Below are positions 17,648 through 26,993 of a stretch of DNA of 64,000 nt, piece after piece. Origin of the DNA: Ignavibacterium sp. (GTDB lineage: Bacteria; Zixibacteria; MSB-5A5; GN15; PGXB01); contig DYGG01000003.1 in NCBI GenBank assembly GCA_020724775.1, positions 47,183-111,182 on the forward strand, in the 5' to 3' direction. The notes under the pieces are model-generated. The model did no database searches. It was given only the letters and a program-made list of their open reading frames with translations, and was not told the origin of the DNA. A program made the translations under genes and the position numbers. How positions within the stretch are numbered: position 1 is the first letter of the stretch; each line of letters opens with the position of its first letter.

Positions 17648-18661
17648 TTATTTTACGTTTCTAACTCGTTTCTTCTCCGAAATAAAAAACTCCGCAAAAA
17701 GCAATATAATTGCCAAGACCAGGGGGTATTGATAACGGTCCTCATATTGAACCATCAGTTTCCCCTCCAGTTCCTTTTTCTCCATCTTATCAATTTCATC
17801 GTAAACCCGGTCAAGTTCCATTTCTCCGGCCGATGCCAAATAGAATTTCCCTCCGGTGGCGAGGGCGACTTTCTGGAGCGTCATTTCATTCAGCTTGGTC
17901 ACGATAACCTCGCCGCTTCGATCCTTTTTATAGCCCACTCTCTGTCCGGTTCGGTCCGTGATGGGAATCGGTTCCCCGGCCGGCGAGCCGATACCGATGG
18001 CGAAAATCTTGACTCCCTGCTTGCGGGCCTCTTCGGCGGCGCTGAGCGGGTCAGTATTATGGTCTTCGCCGTCGGTCAGAAGAATCAGCACTTTGTGTTT
18101 CTTTTCCTGCTTTTCAAACGCCTCGGTTGCCTTTCTGATGGCGTCTCCGATGGCTGTCCCCTGTTTTTGCACCAAACCGACATCCATCACATCCATAAAT
18201 ATTTGTGCCGCCGAATAATCCAGCGTGAGAGGGCAATGAATGAAGGCCTCCCCGGCAAAAGCCACCAACCCAATTCGGTCGCCTCGCAGACGGTCAATCA
18301 GCCCGCGCACTTCCTGGCGCGCCTTGGCGATACGGCTCGGTTTCATATCCTGTGCCAGCATTGAATTGGAGACATCGACCGCTATGATGATATCAATCCC
18401 CTCGCGTTTCATCACCTCCATATGAGTGCCGCATTGGATTTGCGAAAGGGTAATGACCAGGAAGAGTATTCCTGCCAGAATCAATGCCGCCTTACCCCCC
18501 TGACGGGCGAAGGAGATATAGGGAGCGTTCTTCATAATCAGAAAGAGGTCGCCGAAACGGGCAAGAAGTTTCTTCTTACGATAGATGCTCCAGAGATAAA
18601 AGAGCGCCAGAGCCGCAACCAGCGAAAGAAGAATCAAGTTTTCAGGGGCGCCGAATCTCAT
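17648..18661 (-). CDS. batB: BatB: VWA-domain membrane protein
   Basis: A 337-residue protein with two N-terminal membrane helices, a von Willebrand A domain and a C-terminal helix. The metal site (MIDAS) is complete: DVSNS at 96-100, the downstream Thr in 'KQGTAIGD', and 'LLTDGEDH'. It is a sister of the next gene upstream, with the same architecture. VWA domains bind partner proteins through a divalent metal, and this one probably faces the periplasm or cytoplasm next to MoxR-dependent assembly (family inference). Confidence 0.9.
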   Translation of the reverse strand: MRFGAPENLILLSLVAALALFYLWSIYRKKKLLARFGDLFLIMKNAPYISFARQGGKAALILAGILFLVITLSQIQCGTHMEVMKREGIDIIIAVDVSNSMLAQDMKPSRIAKARQEVRGLIDRLRGDRIGLVAFAGEAFIHCPLTLDYSAAQIFMDVMDVGLVQKQGTAIGDAIRKATEAFEKQEKKHKVLILLTDGEDHNTDPLSAAEEARKQGVKIFAIGIGSPAGEPIPITDRTGQRVGYKKDRSGEVIVTKLNEMTLQKVALATGGKFYLASAGEMELDRVYDEIDKMEKKELEGKLMVQYEDRYQYPLVLAIILLFAEFFISEKKRVRNVK

Positions 18662-18671
18662 CGCAGTCTCC

Positions 18672-19709
18672 TCATGGAATCTTTCGGAAAATGGTCTGAC
18701 TCAAGAGCACTTCAAGCACCAGGAATGCCAGCCCCAGATAAACAAAGGGGGGAAACAACTCCTTGTACTGGATATACTGGCTGACCTTTATCTTGGTTTT
18801 CTCAAGTTGGTCGATTTCCGAATATATCGCTTCCAGTTCTTTTTCTGAACGGGCGCGGAAATATTTCCCACCCGTTTTTGCCGCTATCTCCCGCAAGACA
18901 ACTTCATCGATTTCATTTGGCAGATAGACATATCTTTTCCCGAAGATAGGGTCATCAACCGGATACATGGCGTTGCCTGGCTTGCCGACACCGATGGTGT
19001 AAATTTTGACGCCCATAGTCCTGGCGATGCCGGCAGCGGTCAAAGGGTCAATCTGACCGGAATTGTTGATTCCATCAGTCAGCAGAATTATTACCTTGGA
19101 TTTGGCGGTTGACTCGCGAAGGCGATTGACGCAATTGGCTAAAGCCATTCCGATAGCGGTGCCATCCTGTACCATTCCGAATTTCACCTGGTCAAGAAAG
19201 GTAAGGAGCACCCCGTAATCGAGGGTCAATGGGCATTGCGTGAAAGAGGTTGCCGAGAAAACCACCAGCCCGATGCGGTCGCTGACTCTTTTAGAGACGA
19301 ATTTCTTGATTTCTTCTTTAGCCACGTACAGGCGATTGTAAGGTTTGAAGTCTTCAGCCCGCATTGAACCGGAAATATCGAGCGCCATTATAATATCAAT
19401 CCCCTCGGAAGATACTTCCCTGTTTTCTGTGCCGGCCTGAGGTCTGGCAAAAGCAACCGCCAAGAGCGCCAGCGCCAGGACTCGCAGCAGGCTCAATACA
19501 AACCGAAACCGGGCACGTCCGGTTTTCGCCGAGCGTTTGACAATTTTAAGGTCGCTGTATCGGATACTGGCGGAATGGGCTCTTTTCCGCAGCAGTTGAA
19601 ATGCGATAATAAAGCCAATGAGAATTGCCGCAACGATGAATATCGCCGTCGCGGAAACAGCGATTTCCTTCTCGAAAAGCGACATCTGAAACCCGGCAAA
19701 CCTAAACAT
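18672..19709 (-). CDS. batA: BatA: VWA-domain membrane protein
   Basis: A protein of about 345 residues. I chose the ATG at 19709 because GGGGGAG lies 7 nt upstream and it overlaps the stop of the previous gene; the longer frame starts with a basic, unlikely segment. Two membrane helices (about 17-40 and 70-88) precede a VWA domain with a complete MIDAS (DISGS at 111-115, 'LLTDGINN'). A C-terminal helix follows. It pairs with BatB. Confidence 0.9.
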   Translation of the reverse strand: MFRFAGFQMSLFEKEIAVSATAIFIVAAILIGFIIAFQLLRKRAHSASIRYSDLKIVKRSAKTGRARFRFVLSLLRVLALALLAVAFARPQAGTENREVSSEGIDIIMALDISGSMRAEDFKPYNRLYVAKEEIKKFVSKRVSDRIGLVVFSATSFTQCPLTLDYGVLLTFLDQVKFGMVQDGTAIGMALANCVNRLRESTAKSKVIILLTDGINNSGQIDPLTAAGIARTMGVKIYTIGVGKPGNAMYPVDDPIFGKRYVYLPNEIDEVVLREIAAKTGGKYFRARSEKELEAIYSEIDQLEKTKIKVSQYIQYKELFPPFVYLGLAFLVLEVLLSQTIFRKIP

Positions 19710-20703
19710 TGGCGCTCTCCCCCACGGCCGCGGTCGGCGCCGCCAGCGCCATCTTGGATATCTCCGACAGGCGAACCTGCTCCACAAAGAACCGGGCTTC
19801 CTCAAAATCGGCGGCCGGTCTCTCCGGTTCTGGGATCAACTTGGCAAATTTCACCAGGTCGGCAAATTTCAGAAAAATCCCGAGCCGCTCTTTGATTTCG
19901 ACCGGAAATTCGGTCTTCTCCGCCACCACCAGAAACTCTTCGGTTGTCATATCCAGCGCCGGAATCTGATAGACTCGCCCCAGAAAGGCTCTGATTATAT
20001 CGGTCAATTCAATATAGAATATTTTGAATTTCTGTTCGGTGAGATATTTTTTTGACTCCAGCAGCGCCAGTTGCTCAAAAGCGATTTCCCACGGCTTGCG
20101 GGTGTCGAGCGGCGCCGCAAGACCGGCGCGCCGTCTGCGAATTCTCCAATATATATATCCTCCAGCCAGAAGCAGAAGCAAGACGCCGCCGAGGATGTAA
20201 TACATTGTCAGGTCTTCTTTGAATTCGATTGGTCCTTTAATGTCTCTGATGTCCGAGGTATCGGCCGACTCCGCCAGAAGCGATTTTACCCGAATCGGTG
20301 TCGGCTCCGAAATCAGATACTTGACACTGCTGTCGGGGAGCATGAATTCTACTGGGATGGGAGGAATGACATAATCGCCGGTCGTGAAAGTGGTCAGAAG
20401 GAATCGGCTCTCCAGTTTAATTTGCCCGTTGGGGAGACGCACCTCTTCATCAGCCTGATAATCTTTTACATCAAACGCCCCCAGATTCGCCCCTATCGGC
20501 GGCGGTGTCAGAACAATATTGGAATCGTGGATAACTGTCAGTCGATAATTAATCAGGTCGCCGATATAAATCTCCGATTTATCTACCGCCGTCTCGACAG
20601 TAATACCCGGAGCCGACTTTACCGTATCGACTGAAACAGATTGGGCGTTGCCGACAATCGGCAGAAATATCGCCATGACCCATAGGAACTTAAGTGACTT
20701 CAT
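19702..20703 (-). CDS. BatD-like/DUF4381-like membrane protein
   Basis: A 333-residue protein with signal peptide MKSLKFLWVMAIFLPIVGNA. A beta-rich periplasmic part at about 30-150 contains 'TVETAVDKSEIYIGDLINYRLTV', the same motif type as BatD. A membrane helix (about 165-190) and a cytoplasmic helical domain with 'EIAFEQLALLES' follow. This is the usual DUF4381-like or BatD-like product found beside DUF58 and VWA genes. Its start overlaps the upstream GT39 stop by 4 bp and its end overlaps batA. A second protein of this type lies at the head of the operon (24996-25910). Confidence 0.75.
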   Translation of the reverse strand: MKSLKFLWVMAIFLPIVGNAQSVSVDTVKSAPGITVETAVDKSEIYIGDLINYRLTVIHDSNIVLTPPPIGANLGAFDVKDYQADEEVRLPNGQIKLESRFLLTTFTTGDYVIPPIPVEFMLPDSSVKYLISEPTPIRVKSLLAESADTSDIRDIKGPIEFKEDLTMYYILGGVLLLLLAGGYIYWRIRRRRAGLAAPLDTRKPWEIAFEQLALLESKKYLTEQKFKIFYIELTDIIRAFLGRVYQIPALDMTTEEFLVVAEKTEFPVEIKERLGIFLKFADLVKFAKLIPEPERPAADFEEARFFVEQVRLSEISKMALAAPTAAVGESANV

Positions 20704-22178
20704 CTTCTCTTATATATACTCACGGAGCCGGTCTGATATTCCCGGCTATATCCGGAATCAAGGGTAGCGGCAAAGGCGGCCGGCGGTTCATTGATTATCA
20801 CTGCCAGCACCGGTGTTTGTCGGCTCAATTCATCTCTTAAATAAATATTGTCGCACAGTTTGTACTTCATTCTCTCTTCATGGCTGAATGGCAGGGGATA
20901 TTCAAAACCGAGAATCTCGGTCATGGGAAGTGGAACCTGCTCTGAAAAGAAGGAGTATCCGGCCCATTCCGACAAAACGGTATCGGACTTTTCCGCAAGG
21001 AGTCTCATTTGGGACGTTATACGCTGTACTTCCGCAATCTCATATTTTTGGTCATTAGGTCTTATGCCCTTGATAAAAATGGCGTAATAAGGCACAAAGG
21101 ACAATGCAAGCAGGGCAACCAGCCCACCTGTCACAAATTTCTGCCATTTTATCGGAATGTTCTCATTGAATACTGCTATCATTCTTTCCGCACTTAGGGA
21201 TGCCACAATTATAGCAAAGCCGAGATACTGCTCGGCGTAATGGCGGAGTATCGGATAAGGAACGAGATATACGGCGGCCAGGGCGACAAGATTGAGCAGC
21301 GCCATCCCCTCCGGACTATCGAAAAGTTGATAGCGGGGCGTTAGCCGACGCTCCTGCCGCAAGAATTTCACCGATGCAATCACGGCAATAAGGAGAAGAA
21401 ACAGATACGGTTCAATAATCATTTTGGCGATTACCGCCAGTTTCTGGAGAAAAATTCCGGCAAGGTTGGTTTCATCACCCCGGAAAATCTGAAAGACAAA
21501 AGTATTCTGGAGGAAATGCTGGGGCGCCCGAAGAAACAACAGCAGATTCGGAATTGAGAAGGGAACAAGCGAAAGCACAAAGACCAGAGACAATTTAAGA
21601 CGTCTGTCTGCCTCGCTGCGCCAGAGTGAGCAGGCATAAATCGGCAGCAGGATAGCAAAAATTATCCTCAGATTAATCAACGCCGAGAGGGATAAGCCGA
21701 GCATTATCAGGTAAATGACATTCCGCTTCTCATGAAAAAGGAGCCAGAAGAAAAATGTTGCCAGAGCCAGGAGATTGGCGAAAACCAGCGGCTCAAAGAC
21801 GGAGTGATTGGAAATTATCAGACCTGAGAAGGCATAAAGACTCAGCGCCAGCAGAGCCATTTTTGCATTTCGGGTCATTTTAAGCGCAATGCCGAACAGA
21901 AGCAAAGCCGAGAGGAGACCTGCGGCAACTGCCATACCCCTGAGAATCCAGAATGAATTCCAGCCATCAAGCGCAAGAGACGAGAAAACCAGAGGAAAGA
22001 GGCTTACCTGGGAGAAAAAGAAATCAAGATACGGAGTCTTTCCCATGCCCACCATACGAGCGGCATTGAGATAAAAACCTTCGTCACCCCCGACAAACCT
22101 GTGCGTGGCGAAGAAAACCAGCAGCGCCAGGTGAACGGCAAGAATTAATAGCAATAGATATAAATATTTCTTCTTCAT
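20700..22178 (-). CDS. GT39/ArnT-like integral membrane glycosyltransferase
   Basis: A 492-residue protein with ten or more hydrophobic helices. The first periplasmic loop carries 'VGGDEGFYLNAARM', the Asp-Glu motif of PMT/ArnT-type (GT-C) enzymes that use polyprenyl-phosphate sugars. The soluble C-terminal part (about 380-490) is small. It would transfer a sugar to a lipid or protein on the periplasmic side. It sits inside the Bat operon, between the SurA-like gene (2-bp gap) and the DUF4381-like gene (4-bp overlap), which is unusual for this enzyme. Substrate is unknown. Confidence 0.8.
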   Translation of the reverse strand: MKKKYLYLLLLILAVHLALLVFFATHRFVGGDEGFYLNAARMVGMGKTPYLDFFFSQVSLFPLVFSSLALDGWNSFWILRGMAVAAGLLSALLLFGIALKMTRNAKMALLALSLYAFSGLIISNHSVFEPLVFANLLALATFFFWLLFHEKRNVIYLIMLGLSLSALINLRIIFAILLPIYACSLWRSEADRRLKLSLVFVLSLVPFSIPNLLLFLRAPQHFLQNTFVFQIFRGDETNLAGIFLQKLAVIAKMIIEPYLFLLLIAVIASVKFLRQERRLTPRYQLFDSPEGMALLNLVALAAVYLVPYPILRHYAEQYLGFAIIVASLSAERMIAVFNENIPIKWQKFVTGGLVALLALSFVPYYAIFIKGIRPNDQKYEIAEVQRITSQMRLLAEKSDTVLSEWAGYSFFSEQVPLPMTEILGFEYPLPFSHEERMKYKLCDNIYLRDELSRQTPVLAVIINEPPAAFAATLDSGYSREYQTGSVSIYKRR

Positions 22179-22179
22179 A

Positions 22180-23124
22180 TTACCGGATATTCTCTTCGAA
22201 AACTCTGACCTGCTCGATTTCAGCCAGTTTGCTGATTAATTCGTTGAGCGCTTTTTGCGACTTTTCCTGCTGATAATCAAGAAGAACTTTTGAGCGAACC
22301 TCCTCATACGAATTATCTCCGTATCTCTCTTTCTTGCCGGCGAGATAGAAATTGCGCAAATCGAGAGTATCGATATTGATTTGAGGAAGGATTCGCTCGG
22401 TCACATATTTCTCGACTAACAATTGTTTTTCCAGATTCTCTTTTCTTTTCAACAGCCGCGGGTCGCGGTCGAATTTCTCCCTTAAGGCGGCGCGGTACAT
22501 CAGTTCCAAACCGACCATCTGATTTAACAAATTGAGTTTCCCCTGCTTGCTCAGATATTCCGCCTGCGCCTGCGCCGGCAGGTTCTGAATTTCATTTTCA
22601 AGTTCGGATAAATAAATCGGCGTTTCCCCGATTCTAGCTACCACGGTTTCACCCGGCTTGACAGTCACGATTGAATCAAGATTCACCGCCCGGTCCAGTT
22701 CCCGTTTGGCGCTGGCTCTTCGCCCCATTCGCTCCAGCGAGGCGATCAGACCGCGCCCGGCTTCATCATAGAAACTCCCCTTCGGATGCAGGCTGCGGGC
22801 GCGGATGTAATATGCCGCGGCATTCTCATAATCAGCCAGTTTCTCAAAATAGAGTTGGCCTATCAGATAACAGATATTCCCCTTGACGGCCAGGTCAAGG
22901 TTGCGGTCGTCCAGAACTTTCAGGTATTCTTCTATTGCCGCCATGGGGAGGTTGTTATCGCTCAGTTCGCCGGCGAGATTCTTCTCCGCTCTGTAATCCG
23001 GATTCCTGACGGCCGAGGTCATTGACACCGCCAGATAGACGATTGCCGCCAGTGTCAAAAGCGATATTACGAGATTGACCGTTGCCAGGGATACCGCTCC
23101 CCGATGGCCTGACCAGTGCGACAT
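22180..23124 (-). CDS. TPR protein with SurA-N-like chaperone domain, no parvulin domain
   Basis: A 314-residue protein anchored by one N-terminal helix (about 13-33). TPR-like repeats cover residues 45-140. From residue 158 on it reads 'VVARIGETPIYLSELENEIQNLPAQAQAEYL', which is the SurA/PpiD-type N-terminal domain ('A.vnGe.It..el...') and is followed by long helices. No PPIase (parvulin) domain is present. It may hold unfolded envelope proteins for the Bat complex (inference). It lies 2 bp from the DUF58 gene and 2 bp from the GT39 gene. Confidence 0.6.
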   Translation of the reverse strand: MSHWSGHRGAVSLATVNLVISLLTLAAIVYLAVSMTSAVRNPDYRAEKNLAGELSDNNLPMAAIEEYLKVLDDRNLDLAVKGNICYLIGQLYFEKLADYENAAAYYIRARSLHPKGSFYDEAGRGLIASLERMGRRASAKRELDRAVNLDSIVTVKPGETVVARIGETPIYLSELENEIQNLPAQAQAEYLSKQGKLNLLNQMVGLELMYRAALREKFDRDPRLLKRKENLEKQLLVEKYVTERILPQINIDTLDLRNFYLAGKKERYGDNSYEEVRSKVLLDYQQEKSQKALNELISKLAEIEQVRVFEENIR

Positions 23125-23125
23125 A

Positions 23126-24001
23126 CTAACGTCTTTTCTCCCTCATTCTGAAGAAATTAATTAACGGCACAATATATGATTGGTCCGTCACTATTTGGAT
23201 GAAATCAATATTTATCAGGTGGAACGAGCGTTTCAGGGCAAAATTATCGGTCTCTGCTTTTTGCGCAAAATCAAGACGAAATGCCGAGGAGCCGGTATCG
23301 ATTATAACTGTTTCGCCCGTTTCGGCATCCTCCAGTTCGATGAGTCCGACATTCTCAAACTTCAATTCCCTGGGATCGGAAATCTTTACGGCGATAATGT
23401 CATGCTTGTTATTGGCGATATGCAGCGGTTTGAGGTAATCTTCCGAGAGAAAATCGGAAATAAGAAACACGACCGACTTCTTCTTGATGACTCTGTTGAA
23501 ATACTCCAATCCGGCTGCGATATCGGTTTTCTTTCCGACCGGTTCGAAATATAGTATCTCGCGAATTAGCCGCAGGACGTGCGCTTTCCCTTTTTTGGGC
23601 GGAATAAATTTCTCTATCCGGTCGGTAAAGATAATCATCCCCACTTTATCATTGTTCTTAATGGCGGAAAAAGCCAGTAGAGAGCAGAGTTCTGCCGCAG
23701 TTTCCTCTTTGAACCGCTCTTTGGTGCCGAAAAAGCCTGAGGAAGACATATCGACCAGAAAAATCACCGACAATTCCCGTTCTTCCCGGAATTTTTTTAT
23801 GAACGGATATCCCGTGCGCGCCGTAACATTCCAGTCTATCAAACGAATGTCATCACCCGGCTCGTACTGCCGCACCTCTTCGAACTCCATTCCACGCCCT
23901 TTGAAGGTGGAATGGTACTCGCCCGAGAAAAGGTCATTGACAACGCGGCGCGTCTTAATTTCAATTCGCCGAATCTTTTTAAATATCTCTTTCTGGTCCA
24001 T
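23126..24001 (-). CDS. DUF58-domain protein (MoxR-associated, VWA-like)
   Basis: A 291-residue DUF58 protein. The signature 'FKGRGMEFEEVRQYEPGDDIRLIDWNVTARTG' is clear, and the C-terminal half has a VWA-like core ('VIFLVDMSSSGFFG'). Members sit next to MoxR ATPases in nearly all Bat operons, where they are probably a substrate or scaffold in the cytoplasm. It is spaced 8 bp from moxR. Confidence 0.92.
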   Translation of the reverse strand: MDQKEIFKKIRRIEIKTRRVVNDLFSGEYHSTFKGRGMEFEEVRQYEPGDDIRLIDWNVTARTGYPFIKKFREERELSVIFLVDMSSSGFFGTKERFKEETAAELCSLLAFSAIKNNDKVGMIIFTDRIEKFIPPKKGKAHVLRLIREILYFEPVGKKTDIAAGLEYFNRVIKKKSVVFLISDFLSEDYLKPLHIANNKHDIIAVKISDPRELKFENVGLIELEDAETGETVIIDTGSSAFRLDFAQKAETDNFALKRSFHLINIDFIQIVTDQSYIVPLINFFRMREKRR

Positions 24002-24009
24002 CGTCTAAA

Positions 24010-24999
24010 TCAAGGAACTTCAATGGTGTCAAAAATCTTCTGAACAAGATCATCCGAAGTTTTCTCTTCCGCTTCGGCTTCATAAGTTACTATGATTCGA
24101 TGTCGCAGGACATCTTTGCCAATTGCTTTGATATCCTCCGGCGTGATATATCCTCTGCCCTTAAGGAAGGCGTGCGCTTTGGCGGCGGTATTGAGATAGA
24201 TAGTGGCGCGCGGCGATGCTCCATAAGCAATCAGGTCTTTTAGTTCGCTTAAGCCGTATTTCTCCGGTTCGCGCGTGGCAAAGACAATATTGATGATATA
24301 CTCTTTGACTTTTTCATCGACATAGATTTCACTTATGACCCGACGCGCTTTGTTTATCTCCTGGGGAGAAACAATTCGTTCCGCCTGGTAGATCTTCCCG
24401 ACCGTCATCCGATCCATAATCATCCGCTCCTCCGCCGGCGAAGGATAGGTCACTTTCAATTTGAGCATAAACCGGTCCACCTGCGCTTCCGGAAGGGGGT
24501 ATGTTCCTTCCTGCTCGATAGGATTCTGGGTCGCCAGCACCAGGAAAGGCTCGTCCAGTTTATAGGTGTTGTCACCAATAGTTACCTGCCGCTCCTGCAT
24601 CGCTTCCAGAAGGGCCGATTGCACCTTTGCCGGAGCGCGATTGATTTCATCGGCTAAAATTATATTGGCAAAGATGGGTCCCTTCTTGACACTGAATTCC
24701 CCTTTCTGCGGATTGTAAATCATGGTGCCGATCAAATCGGCAGGCAGTAGGTCAGGGGTGAATTGAAGGCGATGAAACTTGGCGTCGATAGAGTCTGCAA
24801 GAGTTTTGACCGACAGGGTTTTGGCTAATCCCGGGACTCCTTCGAGAAGAACATGGCCATCGGCGAGAATCCCGACGAGGAGCCGCTCTATCATATATTT
24901 CTGCCCAACAATCACCGCTCCCATCTGTGAAGTAAGTTTTTCAACAAAGGCCGATTCCTTTTCCACTATCGCTTGAATCTCGGCAATCTCTTTGTTCAT
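24010..24999 (-). CDS. moxR: MoxR-family AAA+ ATPase
   Basis: A 329-residue AAA+ ATPase. Walker A is 'GVPGLAKT' (54-61), Walker B is 'ILADE' with Asp117-Glu118, and the sensor region has 'LATQNPIEQEGTYPLPEAQVDRFMLK', which is typical of MoxR. These ATPases act as chaperones that activate or assemble VWA-domain proteins. The ATG overlaps the stop of the upstream gene by 4 bp. Confidence 0.95.
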   Translation of the reverse strand: MNKEIAEIQAIVEKESAFVEKLTSQMGAVIVGQKYMIERLLVGILADGHVLLEGVPGLAKTLSVKTLADSIDAKFHRLQFTPDLLPADLIGTMIYNPQKGEFSVKKGPIFANIILADEINRAPAKVQSALLEAMQERQVTIGDNTYKLDEPFLVLATQNPIEQEGTYPLPEAQVDRFMLKLKVTYPSPAEERMIMDRMTVGKIYQAERIVSPQEINKARRVISEIYVDEKVKEYIINIVFATREPEKYGLSELKDLIAYGASPRATIYLNTAAKAHAFLKGRGYITPEDIKAIGKDVLRHRIIVTYEAEAEEKTSDDLVQKIFDTIEVP

Positions 25000-25910
25000 T
25001 TTGCCTCCGCTTTATCATTATTCAAAATTTGTTCAAAAAGGTTTTCCATTTCGGTCACCAGCCGAAGCACATCCCCCGGCTCGCCTGGCAACGGCGCATA
25101 TTTTTCCCTTTCGGCCTGCGACAGCCAAGCGGACATCTTCTCCTTCATCGTGTCCGGCATCGGGGACGACGCCATATCACCGACTATTTCAGAGGCGGTC
25201 CGACCGGCAGTTTTCAATCCAAATTTCAGGTCGAGATAATGCGACAGTATAGCGTACAGCCGGGTGGAGAATAGTTTTCGGTCCGAAAGTGATTCTTTTT
25301 TTGCCGAGGATAATGATTCCAGCAACAGTTCCTCAGCGCTTTTTGCCGGCACGGCTTGCGCGCGTTTTCGCCGTCGTACTACTATAATTACCGCTGCTAA
25401 TGACGCCGCCATCAGAGCCGGAATAGCCCACAAAAGAAACTTCAGACCGCTGCCTTCGGGCTTTTCCATTGGAGCGGGCTCTCTGATAAGTATCTGAAAC
25501 TGCTGGCTGGAGAGTTCCCCCGGCAGGGAATCCGGAAGGGAAATATATTTCAAGACTACCGGCTCGATAATGCCTACCCCGCCTTTCATGGGTTGAAGAG
25601 TATATCTAAAATTTCTGATAGTGATGTCGGTGCCATTCACAACGTCGCTGCTTACCGCCGAACTGCTTCCCAGTATCTTGAGATTCTGGGTAGTAGGAAG
25701 TGGGAGAAGTTCGAATTGATAATCCCCTACTTTTCCTTCCCAGCGAATTTCGAGTGAGAAAGAGAGCGAATCTTTGAAGTGAATATCATTCCTGTCGATA
25801 CCGGCGCTTAGGGATATCTTACCGGCCACCGCAGGATGATTAATCAGAATCATCGCCCCCAGCAAGAATAAAAATCTTGCCAGCAGCAAGGTTGCATTGA
25901 CTCTTTTCAT
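24996..25910 (-). CDS. BatD-like periplasmic/membrane protein, first gene of the Bat operon
   Basis: A 304-residue protein with a signal peptide, a beta-rich domain ('KISLSAGIDRNDIHFKDSLSFSLEIRW'), a membrane helix (about 160-182) and a cytoplasmic helical domain with acidic and basic segments. It has the same layout as the gene at 19702-20703, so the operon holds three BatD-like products with batD itself. Upstream, TTGCAA-N19-TATAAA is a weak promoter candidate, and no strong one was found. The role is not known beyond the family link to MoxR/VWA systems. Confidence 0.7.
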   Translation of the reverse strand: MKRVNATLLLARFLFLLGAMILINHPAVAGKISLSAGIDRNDIHFKDSLSFSLEIRWEGKVGDYQFELLPLPTTQNLKILGSSSAVSSDVVNGTDITIRNFRYTLQPMKGGVGIIEPVVLKYISLPDSLPGELSSQQFQILIREPAPMEKPEGSGLKFLLWAIPALMAASLAAVIIVVRRRKRAQAVPAKSAEELLLESLSSAKKESLSDRKLFSTRLYAILSHYLDLKFGLKTAGRTASEIVGDMASSPMPDTMKEKMSAWLSQAEREKYAPLPGEPGDVLRLVTEMENLFEQILNNDKAEAK

Positions 25911-26012
25911 AACGAGCGGGTAAGATCTAATATTTTAACATCTTTGGCAATAAGACATCACATTCAGTTAATTTGATTTATACCGGATTTTTCACACGAG
26001 GTTGCAATAAAT

Positions 26013-26864
26013 TTAGTGTCTTCCGACGAGGAAGGCAATCATTCCAGTGACCATGACAAGTTTCAATGCCGATGCGGTAACTCTGTATCTATCAATGTCT
26101 TGCTTTATCAGAAGAGACGCTGTCAATGATAGAAGCAGGGGCAACACCAGAAATCCGGCAGCATATGAGAAGTACCGGCTGTACCATTCAAGGGTGATGG
26201 TTATCAGGACCAGCAGGGCGGTCAGAATCATTAATGCCGCAGCAATCAGGCTGACAGACTTTGAATTCAGGTATGACGGAAGAGTTTTGTATGATGCGCT
26301 AATATCCCCCTTCCAGTCAGCCAAATCTTTCACGATTTCTCTAGTCAGGTGAACCAGAAAGGCGAATCCAACTGCGACAATTGGTCCGGGGACAATGGAA
26401 AGCGATTTCGGAGCCACCAGAAACGCCCCGAGTGCGACGGGAAAAGACCCCAGCAATGCCACCGTGAGGTTGCCAACCAGGGGCAGTTTTTTCAGCCAGA
26501 GGTTGTAAAGTGTCAGTAGGAGGAGGGAGATCGCCGCCGCCAATGCCAGAATTCCGCTGGTAATAATACTGACAGTCAGGGATATGAAAGCGAAGAGAGT
26601 GGCGGCGGTCGTCGCCACGGGGACGGAGATTTCGCCGGCAGGAAGAGGTCTTTGGGGATGATTAATCCTGTCGATTTCGATGTCGGTAATATCATTGAAA
26701 ATATTTCCCGCGGCACAAACCAGGGCGCCGATTAATGAAGCGATATAGATGACCACGGCCGAGTAATCGTGACCGGTAAGATAGGCTCCCAGCCAGACCC
26801 CGGCGGCGGTCATCAGGCAATTCTGCACTCGGATTAGTTTAAGAAGAGATAAAATATTCCGCAT
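26013..26864 (-). CDS. UbiA-family prenyltransferase, DGGGP-synthase-like
   Basis: A 283-residue integral membrane protein with about eight helices. The first Asp-rich motif is 'NDITDIEID' (57-65) followed by 'RINHPQRPLPAGEIS', and the second is 'DLADWKGD' (about 176-183). These fit the UbiA superfamily; the 'NHPxRPLPAG' block is typical of geranylgeranylglyceryl-phosphate geranylgeranyltransferases (archaeal lipid step) and their FCB homologues, but related UbiA enzymes share it. No SD is visible and the -10 lies 7 bp before the ATG. Another function (quinone or heme prenylation) cannot be ruled out. Confidence 0.75.
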   Translation of the reverse strand: MRNILSLLKLIRVQNCLMTAAGVWLGAYLTGHDYSAVVIYIASLIGALVCAAGNIFNDITDIEIDRINHPQRPLPAGEISVPVATTAATLFAFISLTVSIITSGILALAAAISLLLLTLYNLWLKKLPLVGNLTVALLGSFPVALGAFLVAPKSLSIVPGPIVAVGFAFLVHLTREIVKDLADWKGDISASYKTLPSYLNSKSVSLIAAALMILTALLVLITITLEWYSRYFSYAAGFLVLPLLLSLTASLLIKQDIDRYRVTASALKLVMVTGMIAFLVGRH

Positions 26865-26870
26865 GTAGGC

Positions 26871-26899
26871 AGGATAAAGTCGTGGGGAGATTCAGTCAA
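26871..26899 (-). promoter_or_regulatory. Promoter of the UbiA-like gene (leaderless start)
   Basis: TTGACT (26899-26894), 17-nt spacer and TATCCT (26876-26871) are followed after only six bases by the ATG, so +1 falls on the start codon itself. No Shine-Dalgarno sequence is present. Confidence 0.65.
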
Positions 26900-26993
26900 T
26901 AATTAAATTGCCCGAGATGACTGACACCGTTACAGAGGCAGTCTTCGGAAAGCGACGACGAAATCATAAGTGCGACGGCTCGAGCCGGCGAGC

